NCBI GenBank assembly: GCA_963800975.1
Contig: CAWDDB010000019.1
Coordinates: 62,001 to 126,000 of the forward strand
Direction: 5' to 3'
Length of the DNA: 64,000 nt
Source: JALYGY01 sp963800975
GTDB lineage: Bacteria; Actinomycetota; Rubrobacteria; Rubrobacterales; Rubrobacteraceae
Both the position numbers and the translations under genes were made by a program. The notes below the pieces were generated by a model. It had not been told where the DNA came from. It made no database searches and saw nothing but the letters and a program-made list of their open reading frames with translations. Positions 52,928-59,965 of this stretch are shown here, in pieces; positions within the stretch are counted from its first letter, which is position 1; each line of letters opens with the position of its first letter.

Positions 52928-53320
52928 GTCGTTGCTCCTCCTCTAACTTGTGGCCTCTGATTATTTCACAGCATCGCTCTTCCAGAAGGCGACGCGAAGT
53001 TAGCCGTGAAGGTTGGCGTGGTTGTCGCGGGAACCAACTCGAAGCATGGCGCGCCAGGCTGGCTGACCTGGAGCAGTCTCGTCCAGACCACCGTGGTCAC
53101 CATCGGCCTCCTCGGCGGACACTTCGAGCCGACATCTGACAGGTCGATAGTGCCCTTCGGCAGGCCACATGACCCGTGCCACACCTGCGCTACAATACGC
53201 CCCGTAACGAGCGAGAGTCGCAAGGGCGCAAGGTTTCTACCGAAGCACAGCGCTGCAGCGTAGCCGGCCATCCCGGGTCGCATTCGAACCCGGAGGCAAG
53301 GATCCCGCTCCGAAGGAGAT
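52928..53320. other. Intergenic region upstream of tRNA-Arg
   Basis: 393 bases. Open frames on both strands lack ribosome sites and family resemblance. A -10-like TACAAT lies near 53192 but is too far from the tRNA to be assigned. I see nothing firm. Confidence 0.3.
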
Positions 53321-53393
53321 GCGCCCGTAGCTCAGGGGACAGAGCAGCGGACTTCTAATCCGCCGGTCGCAGGTTCGAATCCTGCCGGGCGCG
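53321..53393 (+). tRNA. tRNA-Arg (UCU)
   Basis: Acceptor GCGCCCG/CGGGCGC, anticodon arm GCGGA-CTTCTAA-TCCGC, T-arm GCAGGTTCGAATCCTGC. CCA not encoded. It marks the left edge of the AT-richer accessory segment, a common integration target. Confidence 0.95.
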
Positions 53394-53528
53394 CTGTTAT
53401 TACTAGCGTATTTGCAGGTAAAAGCGGTATGATGCTAGGCAGCGCTGTCATGGCTCAGAAGTTCGTGACACTAGTTTGACACTAACGCATGTAGCAAGGC
53501 AATAAGGCGAATTGGGGATTAGAGGAGT

Positions 53529-54590
53529 ATGGCTTTTCGGAGTTTCAACGTAGGACCAGCCAAGGGCTTAAGACTAGCTAGATGCGATGGACTTCCCAAC
53601 TTCGTTGTGATCGCCGGCCCTAACGGCGCCGGTAAGTCTACGCTACTTCATCAGCTCCAAGTCAATAGAGCCACTCAGGCAGAGCCGGGCACGCGCGTAA
53701 TCTACGTAGGACCTCATCGCCCTTGGAGAAAGACGACACTAAGCGGCGCGGCTATGTTCGGGCTGCCGTATTCCTATAGACAGCTTTCGGAGATGGATAC
53801 TATTCCTGGCTTCCAGCAAATGTATCCGCCGGGTCTCCAATACTTGCAGTTTATGTCCGGGCAACCGCGTGTACCGGACACAACCGACGAATCCTTCGGC
53901 TTCGTCAAGTATGCCATGGCGAAGATGGGTAATCGGCGCCAGACTCTCGTAACCCGGACGTTTGATGAGCATGGAGGGATGATCCCACTCAATACCGTTC
54001 CTGAGATATACGAACCTTTTCGGCAACTTACCCGTTACCTGCTGCCGCACCTCCGGTTTGAAGAAATAGATCTGGAGAACGATCAGGACCTCAAAGTCTT
54101 GTTTCGTCGTGTCGATGGGGATGAGCGTGACTTAGTCGAAATCGACGACCTGAGCTCGGGTGAGAAGGCTGTCGTGTCTTTGTTCTTACCCTTCATAGAG
54201 TCCCAGATTGATGTGTTGCTGTCGAGTGATGAAGAAAACCCTGAATCGTCCCTTGCTACAGCTTTAATTGATGAACCAGACCTTCATCTTCACCCGACAC
54301 TGCAGGTATCGCTCGTCGAGTACCTGCGCGAAATGGCCGATAGGGAAGAGGCCCAGTTCATAATCACTACGCACTCGCCCACGATTCTCGACTCCCTGCG
54401 TGAAGACGGGGTGAATAGCCCGCCCCGCGGCTGCGTGGTGGAAACGCTAGAGCCGGATATCTGGCTGCTGCGTCGCGAGACGGATGGCTCGTTGGTCGCG
54501 GCCTTCGACATGAGCAATGCGACCGAGGCCGCCGTCAGGGTCTCCGCCAGGCACGACCATCAACGCCGGCTCGTGACGAACGGTAGATAG
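53529..54590 (+). CDS. AAA/ABC-type ATPase of the SMC/OLD superfamily, possibly truncated
   Basis: 353 residues. Walker A AGPNGAGKSTLL (about 30-41), ABC-like signature LSSGEKAVVSL, Walker B TALIDEPDLHLHP and the D-loop/His region FIITTHSPTILD. This is the layout of OLD-, RecF- and defence-system ATPases; the TOPRIM or other effector that usually follows is absent. Codon use is clearly more AT-rich than neighbours, and the gene lies 135 bases after tRNA-Arg, signs of horizontal acquisition. The last ~12 residues lie in GC-rich sequence overlapping an opposite-strand ORF, so the 3' end may be a recombination junction. Confidence 0.8.
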   Translation: MAFRSFNVGPAKGLRLARCDGLPNFVVIAGPNGAGKSTLLHQLQVNRATQAEPGTRVIYVGPHRPWRKTTLSGAAMFGLPYSYRQLSEMDTIPGFQQMYPPGLQYLQFMSGQPRVPDTTDESFGFVKYAMAKMGNRRQTLVTRTFDEHGGMIPLNTVPEIYEPFRQLTRYLLPHLRFEEIDLENDQDLKVLFRRVDGDERDLVEIDDLSSGEKAVVSLFLPFIESQIDVLLSSDEENPESSLATALIDEPDLHLHPTLQVSLVEYLREMADREEAQFIITTHSPTILDSLREDGVNSPPRGCVVETLEPDIWLLRRETDGSLVAAFDMSNATEAAVRVSARHDHQRRLVTNGR

Positions 54591-54704
54591 GGCTGCTGGT
54601 CCGGGCTGCTCTACCCGGCTCGAGCCGAGGGAGTAGCCGGCGACGAAGACGATGAGCAAGGCGGCCCCGATGAGGAGGGCGGCGAAGGCAAGTTGTGTCC
54701 TCAT
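54447..54704 (-). CDS. Small single-pass membrane protein, possibly truncated
   Basis: 85 residues. N-terminal helix (about 3-25, TQLAFAALLIGAALLIVFVAGYSLG) followed by a short hydrophilic part. ATG preceded by GAAGGGAGACGGGA. Its 3' half overlaps the ATPase gene on the other strand by about 144 bases, where its sequence no longer looks like protein, so only the first ~40 residues are trustworthy. Confidence 0.35.
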   Translation of the reverse strand: MRTQLAFAALLIGAALLIVFVAGYSLGSSRVEQPGPAALSTVRHEPALMVVPGGDPDGGLGRIAHVEGRDQRAIRLATQQPDIRL

Positions 54705-54786
54705 TCCCGTCTCCCTTCGGTGGGGTGGGTACCGGTCTATGGCGAGAAGCCCGCGCCCGGTAGGGGGTCAACGGAGCAAGCAAAAG

Positions 54787-54815
54787 GGGCCGGAGCCCCG
54801 TCGAGGCTCCGGCCC
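54787..54815 (-). terminator. Intrinsic terminator after the Arg-rich ORF
   Basis: Perfect 11-base-pair stem GGGCCGGAGCC/GGCTCCGGCCC with a 7-base loop. On the minus strand it is followed by CCTTTTG. It lies 29 bases beyond the stop of the 38-codon ORF. Confidence 0.65.
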
Positions 54816-54843
54816 TTATTCGTAGGTAAGGGTCGCCGTCGCG

Positions 54844-54960
54844 TTAGGTGCGGGACCCACGACGCCGCCGCCTCCTGCGCCGCCGCCTGCGCCCGCGCCC
54901 GCTCCTAGAGTCGGCCCTCACGGAAGACTTGGCCGGGGCCATCTCGGTGAACTTCGCCAT
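54844..54960 (-). CDS. 38-residue arginine-rich microprotein
   Basis: Begins MAKFTEMAPAKSSVRAD and then runs into 11 consecutive arginines (residues 24-34), ending GSRT. A textbook ribosome site, AGGAGGTGA, lies 7 bases before the ATG, and a strong terminator follows, so start, stop and terminator all support a real gene. The protein is extremely basic and could bind nucleic acid or the ribosome. No known family recognised. The upstream region contains imperfect repeats of GTAGGAAGCAGCGT. Confidence 0.6.
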   Translation of the reverse strand: MAKFTEMAPAKSSVRADSRSGRGRRRRRRRRRRRGSRT

Positions 54961-55140
54961 CTGTGCTTCACCTCCTACGCTGTTTCCTAGCCACGCTGCT
55001 TCCTACGCTTCCTATTGTGGGAGGCGTTCGTTGGAGGGTCGTTAGGGGCGGGTTAGAAAGCCCTCATTCCCCAAACTTCCGAGAACACCAACCTTGAGAC
55101 CGTCTGAAAGAGGCGTGGGCTGCCGGCTACGCTCGGCAGC

Positions 55141-56055
55141 ATGGACAGCAGAAGATACCCCACCGACCTCTCCGACGAAGAATGGAGGCTGCTGAGGCCC
55201 CACCTCCCGGCACCCAAACGGCGAGGCCGCCCGAGACTCCACAGCCCGCGCGAGGTCTGCAACGCCGTCTTCTACGTCCTCAAGAGCGGCTGCCAGTGGC
55301 GGATGCTGCCGAGGGGCTTCCCGCCTTGGAAGACGGTCTTCCACTACTTCAGGAGGTGGAAGCTCGACGGGATTTGGGTGCGGATGAACCGGGCGCTGCG
55401 GCGGCGGTTGAGAGAGAAGCTCGGTCGGCAACCCGAGCCGAGCGCCGGGATCGTGGACGCGCAGCCCGTGAAGACGACCGGGGTGGGCGGCGAGCAGAGG
55501 GGCTTCGACGGCGGCAAGAAGGTGAGGGGCCGCAAGCGCCATGTCCTGGTGGACACCGAAGGCTTGGTGGTCGAGGCCACGGTGCACAGCGCCAGGGTCC
55601 CCGACCAGGACGGCATAAGGCGCCTGCTCGATCCCGCCCGAGATCGCTTACCCCGCCTCTCGTACCTGTGGGCGGACGCCGGATACCGGGGCCGTGGCAA
55701 GGAGTGGGCGGAAGAGGCTTTGAGCGTGGAGGTCGAGATCGTGAACCGCTCCCCCAAGCCGCCGCCGGAGAAGGTCTTGAGGATCTGGGCCAGGGAGTGG
55801 TTCAAGGAGGGCAAGAAGGTAGACCTCAAGAAGCTGCCCGAGCGTCCGGCCTTCGAGAACCTGCCGCGCCGCTGGGTAGCTGAGCGCACCTTCGCCTGGA
55901 TCTCCCACAACCGGCGCATGGCTAAGGACCACGAGCGTCTGTGCTCGACGGGCGAGGCCTTCATCCACTTGGCCATGGCGCGCCTGATGGCGAGGAGGCT
56001 TGCCCGCGCGAAACATCACCGTAACGGCGGGGGCGCACGGGCCGCCAGGCCCTAG
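55141..56055 (+). CDS. IS5 family transposase
   Basis: 304 residues, single frame. N-terminal YPTDLSDEEWRLLRPHLP; DDE residues lie in GIVDAQPVKTT, LWADAGYRGRG and RRWVAERTFAWI. The C-terminus runs past the usual RLARA ending into HHRNGGGARAARP, suggesting that the native stop was lost when foreign DNA was joined to the 3' end. ATG with no obvious ribosome site, as common in IS elements. Confidence 0.93.
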   Translation: MDSRRYPTDLSDEEWRLLRPHLPAPKRRGRPRLHSPREVCNAVFYVLKSGCQWRMLPRGFPPWKTVFHYFRRWKLDGIWVRMNRALRRRLREKLGRQPEPSAGIVDAQPVKTTGVGGEQRGFDGGKKVRGRKRHVLVDTEGLVVEATVHSARVPDQDGIRRLLDPARDRLPRLSYLWADAGYRGRGKEWAEEALSVEVEIVNRSPKPPPEKVLRIWAREWFKEGKKVDLKKLPERPAFENLPRRWVAERTFAWISHNRRMAKDHERLCSTGEAFIHLAMARLMARRLARAKHHRNGGGARAARP

Positions 56056-56280
56056 CGGCTCCACCGAGGGGCAGGCGGAATGCGGGTGTTCCGTAAAGAC
56101 ACACGGCTCCGCCATCGGGCCGGCGGGGAAAGGCCGAGCCACAACCGGAACACAGACCCAAGTCCCCGTTGTGAACGCCGTACACAAACCGTATCCTTTC
56201 CGCGCCAAGGAGACGTATTGCCGACGGCGAGGCAGTGCGGCCGGCCGCGCGTCAGCCGGAAACCGGTAGAGGAGGTCATC

Positions 56281-56325
56281 ATGACGCACACATCAACCAC
56301 CACCGCGGCGGTCGGTACACGATGA
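56281..56325 (+). CDS. 14-codon upstream ORF coupled to the MBL-fold gene
   Basis: MTHTSTTTAAVGTR, with a strong ribosome site (AGAGGAGGTCATC then ATG). Its stop overlaps the ATG of the next gene (ATGA), which itself has no ribosome site. Could be a leader peptide that couples translation, or the displaced N-terminus of the enzyme after an indel. Confidence 0.45.
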   Translation: MTHTSTTTAAVGTR

Positions 56326-56945
56326 ACGCCCCCGCCTCGATCTCCATCACGCCGGTCCTCGTCGCCGACCTGCTCGCCGAGGGCGAGCCGATGCCGCTCT
56401 ACGTGCACGTCGTCGACCACCCCGACGCGCGCGTGCTGGTCGACACCGGCATGACGGAGCTGCACCCGTTTGCGGCCCCCCTCGATCCCCGCCTCCGGCC
56501 GCTGAGCGAGCAGGACTTCGATCTCGCCGGCATCGACATCGTCGTCAACACGCACCTGCACGCCGACCACTGCGGCGGCAACCACCTCTTCGCCGGCAGG
56601 CCGATCTACGTCCAGCGCCGGGAGCTCGTCGACGCGCTCAGCGAGGACGGCTACACCATCCGCGAGTGGGTCGAGGCGCCCGGCGTGCGGTACGTGCCGG
56701 TCGACGGCGAGCTCGAGCTGCTCCCCGGGCTTCGACTCGTCCCGGCGCCGGGCCACACGCGCGGCATGCAAGTGGTCGTCGTCGAGACCGGCGGGCGTCC
56801 GGTCGTGGTCGGCGGCGACGTGGCGGTGTGGCACGGCGAGTTCGACGAGCCGCCCACCGAAGGCCGGCTGCGGGTGCGTGCGCTCGACCCCGAGCTGGTC
56901 TGGCTCGCGCACGAGCACGAGCCATGGCGACCCCGCACCGTCTGA
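56322..56945 (+). CDS. Metallo-beta-lactamase-fold hydrolase (AHL lactonase-like)
   Basis: 207 residues. THLHADHCGGN is the HxHxDH zinc motif; PAPGHTRGMQ and VVVGGDVAV give the later His and bridging Asp. Overall spacing resembles N-acylhomoserine lactonases and related lactonases; substrate not certain. It lies inside the inverted repeats of the IS5-type element. Very GC-rich codon use differs from the transposase. Confidence 0.82.
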   Translation: MNAPASISITPVLVADLLAEGEPMPLYVHVVDHPDARVLVDTGMTELHPFAAPLDPRLRPLSEQDFDLAGIDIVVNTHLHADHCGGNHLFAGRPIYVQRRELVDALSEDGYTIREWVEAPGVRYVPVDGELELLPGLRLVPAPGHTRGMQVVVVETGGRPVVVGGDVAVWHGEFDEPPTEGRLRVRALDPELVWLAHEHEPWRPRTV

Positions 56946-57080
56946 GGCATCACGCCGGCGCTCTCCGAGTCGTCGAGCGGCATGTAACGGGGAGTCTTGT
57001 CGAGGAAGACGATTATGATCGTGCATGACAATTTTCAGACAGTCTCTTCTAGGAAGATGAGTGAATAAGGGCAAGTAGGA

Positions 57081-57110
57081 GGGCCGGGGCTCCGCAGGCA
57101 GCCTCGGCCC
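57081..57110 (-). terminator. Hairpin after the RTX-like gene
   Basis: GGGCCGGGGCT and AGCCTCGGCCC form an 11-base-pair stem with one G-T pair and an 8-base loop, just beyond the stop of the minus-strand gene and outside the transposon. Similar in sequence to the terminator at 54787-54815. Confidence 0.5.
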
Positions 57111-57122
57111 TTCCAAACAGGG

Positions 57123-57896
57123 CTACCTGTTGCCCGTCGAATCCCCCCCGGCCCTCGCCGCGGTCGCCGCGGTGGGGTTGGGGAAGGTATAGGTCCTCTC
57201 GCAGTTCCGGACGGTGTCGTTTTCGTTCACTTTGCAGGTGTCGACGCCATCGCCGCCGTCGACGCGGTCCGGGGTACGCACCGTCTCGTCGTCGGCCGCG
57301 TCGAGGAAGTCGCCGTTCGCGCCGCCGTAGAGCTCGTCCCTACCCTCTTCGCCTTCCAGGCCATCGCTGCCAGGCCCGCCGAAGAGCTCGTCGTTGCCAA
57401 GGTCACCGAACATCTGAACGGACTGGGTGACGCCGGGCCTGGCAGAACCCTCGTTGCCGGGACCGCCCTCGAGGGTGTCGTTGCCCCCGTTGCCTTCCAT
57501 GAAGTCGGGGCCATCGCCGCCGTCCATCACGTCGTCGCCCGAATCGGCGTCGTCGAAGTCGCCGAAGCCGAAGTCCGAGAGGAAGTCGGCACCCGGGCCG
57601 CCGGAGTAAGCGTCGCCATCCTCATCGCCCAACAAGAAGTCGGCGCCACCAGCGCCGTCTAGCTCGTCCTCGCCGGCCCCGGCTTCCACGAAGTCGAAGC
57701 CGTTGAGGGCGGAGATAACGTCTCCCTGTTCGGTGCCGGTGATGTCGTCGTCTTGCGGGGTGCCCCGGCACTGGCCGGGGTCGGGGTCTTGGTCGCCCGC
57801 GCCGTCGCACTGCGCGGTAAGCGCGTAGGCGACCCCGCTCGCCAGCAGGACCGTCGCTGCCATCACCGCCATCAGCAGGATCAGTGGCCGTCTCAC
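57123..57896 (-). CDS. Secreted RTX-like calcium-binding repeat protein
   Basis: 257 residues. Signal peptide (about 1-26). Repeats of the GGxGxDxLxGG type (for example GAGGADFLLGDEDGD, GGNDTLEGGPGN, GNDELFGGPGSDGLEGEEG) form a calcium-binding parallel beta-roll. The end has DTCKVNENDTVRNCERT, the cysteine-containing cap seen in actinobacterial members. No enzymatic domain. Probably an envelope-surface or exported structural protein. The first residues of the mature part have CDGAGDQDPDPGQC. Confidence 0.85.
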   Translation of the reverse strand: MRRPLILLMAVMAATVLLASGVAYALTAQCDGAGDQDPDPGQCRGTPQDDDITGTEQGDVISALNGFDFVEAGAGEDELDGAGGADFLLGDEDGDAYSGGPGADFLSDFGFGDFDDADSGDDVMDGGDGPDFMEGNGGNDTLEGGPGNEGSARPGVTQSVQMFGDLGNDELFGGPGSDGLEGEEGRDELYGGANGDFLDAADDETVRTPDRVDGGDGVDTCKVNENDTVRNCERTYTFPNPTAATAARAGGDSTGNR

Positions 57897-58197
57897 CGGT
57901 GCCTCCTTCTGTAGAGGGGGCTCGTCAGCCCCACCTTAAACCAGCCGGCGCCGCCACGCTAGCGAGCGCTGATCAACCCCGTTCGGTTGCGGCCCGCGTG
58001 GCCCGTAGGACCAGGGCCAAGGCTAACGCCCAGCTTGCGCCGCGACTCCTTGTTTCCTCTACCGCTGCCGTCTTTGGCGGTCTTACCCCCGCCTACCATC
58101 AACTTGCTCCCGACCCTCGCCACGACGCTCATGCGCTGCCCGACGGGAGAGTTCTCCGAGAAGGCTGGCACCGCGCCGGCGGAAGGAATGCTCCCGA
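57897..58197. other. 301-base stretch without a clear gene
   Basis: Open frames exist on both strands but have no ribosome site, no family resemblance and poor composition. I see nothing that can be supported. Confidence 0.3.
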
Positions 58198-58638
58198 TCA
58201 CCGCAACCACACGATGCGTTCGTCGTCGGGCTTCCGGCGCTTGCTCGTCAGTATCGCCTCGTCCAGGATGATCAGGATGATTTCCGCGGTCGCATCCGGC
58301 GGTTCACGCCAGGGTTTTTGGGGATCGGACGCCTCGGCCACGCTGGTCAAGAACCCGTGACGGCGGTCGTCACCGGCGATCCGGAAGCGGATGACGGCGG
58401 TCCACTCGTCGCCGCGCCGCTCGAGGGCCACATCCTCGGTACGGATCCTGTACCCCGAATCGCCGAGGGGCTTTTCGAGTCCTTCTTCGACCAGCCACCG
58501 GCGCAACAGGTCGACGACGTCTGTTCCGTAGCGCCGAAACATGTCCTCGCGCTCGTCCAAAACGATCCCTCTCCCGACGACAAACCACGTTGAACCGGAC
58601 GTCGTGGTCACCTCAACACAGGCACGCTCTGGGCTCAC
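58198..58638 (-). CDS. Hypothetical protein, 146 residues
   Basis: Acidic and basic residues alternate in a protein-like pattern (FRRYGTDVVDLLRRWLVEEGLEKPLGDSGYRIRTEDVALERRGDEWTAVIRFRI). Not recognised. No signal peptide. The GTG start overlaps the end of the RTX-like remnant on the same strand; a second GTG at 58611 directly after that stop is equally likely. Confidence 0.5.
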   Translation of the reverse strand: MSPERACVEVTTTSGSTWFVVGRGIVLDEREDMFRRYGTDVVDLLRRWLVEEGLEKPLGDSGYRIRTEDVALERRGDEWTAVIRFRIAGDDRRHGFLTSVAEASDPQKPWREPPDATAEIILIILDEAILTSKRRKPDDERIVWLR

Positions 58639-59257
58639 GACTATAGTACGCCGTTATGACGCCCCTGTCGCGCCCGTCGTCTGCGTTCCTGGTCTGGTAG
58701 ACGACCCTGTGCCAAAAGATCCAGTTGAGACTTCTCCCGACCCGCCTGTGGAAGACGTCCGTCGTCCCCTGCCTTTGGTACCGGTGCGACCAGTTGATGG
58801 TTCTGATCAGGCGGCCCGATCTGTAGGTGCGCCCTGGCTTCCATTCGATGTGCCTGTAGCCCCAGTTGGAATCCCCCCACCGCACCTTTCTGTCGTTCTT
58901 GCGGATTTTGAGCACCTCGTAGGTTGCACTAGGACGGGGGTTGAGTTGGGCCTCGACCTCGGGCTCTTCGCTGTTGGCCTCCCGGAGCGCGGCCTCCCAC
59001 TCCGCGTTGGCCTCGTCTTCGGACACGGCTTCCACCTCAGCCTCCGCCAGCTCCCCCGGTTCGGCATCGACCGCTTCCGGGTTGAGGTCAGGATCGATGA
59101 TCGAGGCGTTCTCGCAGTTGCTCGCGATGACGTCCAGCCGGTCGGCCTCTACCGTATCGGTGCCGGAGCCACAGTCGATGTCATCCTGGCGAGCGGGGCG
59201 TTGACCGCCATGATGTCGTCGGCACCCTCGTCCCCATAGATGGTGTCGAGGGCACGT
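58613..59257 (-). pseudogene. RTX-like calcium-binding protein remnant with frameshift
   Basis: The 5' part reads LDTIYGDEGADDIMAVNAP, then one base out of frame DDIDCGSGTDTVEADRLDVIASNCE, the RTX-like C-terminal cap. This continues into an acidic linker and a Trp/Arg-rich end (RKVRWGDSNWGYRHIEWKPGRTYRSG). The repeat region and start are missing: the sequence breaks near 59250 against a plus-strand sulfotransferase fragment. A truncated gene. Confidence 0.6.
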
Positions 59258-59510
59258 GGAGGGGGCGTACGAGGCCCACGACGGGCCGAAGGCGATGGTC
59301 CGTTACGAGGACCTCGTGGCCAACACCCTCGGGGGGATGCGGCGCGTCTGCTCGGGGCTCGGGATTGCGGTCGACGAGGGCGAGCTGGCCTGGGTGGTCG
59401 GCAAGCACGCCTGGGAGATCGTGCCCGAGAGGGAGAAGGGGGCGGGGAAGTTCCGCAGGAAGGCCACGCCGGGGGGCTGGGCCGAGGACCTGTCGCCCGA
59501 ACTGGCGAGA
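59253..59510 (+). pseudogene. Sulfotransferase C-terminal fragment
   Basis: EGAYEAHDGPKAMVRYEDLVANTLGGMRRVCSGLGI and KHAWEIVPEREKGAGKFRRKATPGGWAEDLSPE match the C-terminal part of PAPS-dependent sulfotransferases (the RYEDL and RKATPGGW blocks). The catalytic N-terminal half is absent, and the frame runs on into unrelated sequence. Confidence 0.65.
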
Positions 59511-59579
59511 ACCCCTCGATCCGATGTAGCTACCCGGTGCGTACCTACTCGGACGGGAGCAAGCCACGAGGAGGAAAAC

Positions 59580-59714
59580 GTGTACGGAACGGTAAGGAAC
59601 GCCAGGCCACACGCCTGGTTGGCGGTGGGGGTCGCCATCGTCGCGGCGATCGTGCCCGCGCTAGTGGCCGCGACGCCCGAGCCGGCGCGAGCCGCCAAGG
59701 GGGGTCCTTGGTGA
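59580..59714 (+). CDS. Short secreted-type ORF, probably a truncated secreted protein
   Basis: 44 residues: MYGTVRNARPHAW then a hydrophobic core (LAVGVAIVAAIVPALVAATP) and ARAAKGGPW, essentially a signal peptide. It has a strong ribosome site (GAGGAGGAAAAC) before its GTG, so translation is likely, but the mature domain is missing. In frame with the sulfotransferase fragment. Confidence 0.4.
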   Translation: MYGTVRNARPHAWLAVGVAIVAAIVPALVAATPEPARAAKGGPW

Positions 59715-59965
59715 TCACCTGGGCGTTGCGTTTTCGCCGAAGGGGCCAATCGGCCCACACCGTTCGTCGCCCGTACGCCGCGTATTCACCCGACTTCGGG
59801 GAAGGTAGGCGTTCTCGAAGGTTCGCCACATTTAGCAACTCCTTGCCGCCTCAAATATGCGTCATGTGGGGGAGGCGCCTTTGACGAATCGCCTCAATAC
59901 TTGAGAAGCTAGCACGTAGGGGCGGAGGTCACTTACCTTTCTTCCTCCGCCCCGCTTTAAGAAGG

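Larger units (their letters stand above)
55096..57046 (+). mobile_element. IS5-type transposon with an apparent passenger gene
   Basis: GAGACCGTCTGAAAG (55096-55110) and, inverted, TTTTCAGACAGTCTC (57032-57046) match at 13 of 15 positions and enclose 1951 bases: a DDE transposase (55141-56055) and a metallo-beta-lactamase-fold gene (56322-56945). A normal IS5 would end shortly after its transposase. No clear target duplication is visible, so the outer boundaries are provisional. Confidence 0.55.

Noticed and set aside
53321..54600. Complete integrated element bounded by attachment repeats at tRNA-Arg
   Set aside because: No integrase gene and no second copy of the tRNA 3' end could be found in the window.
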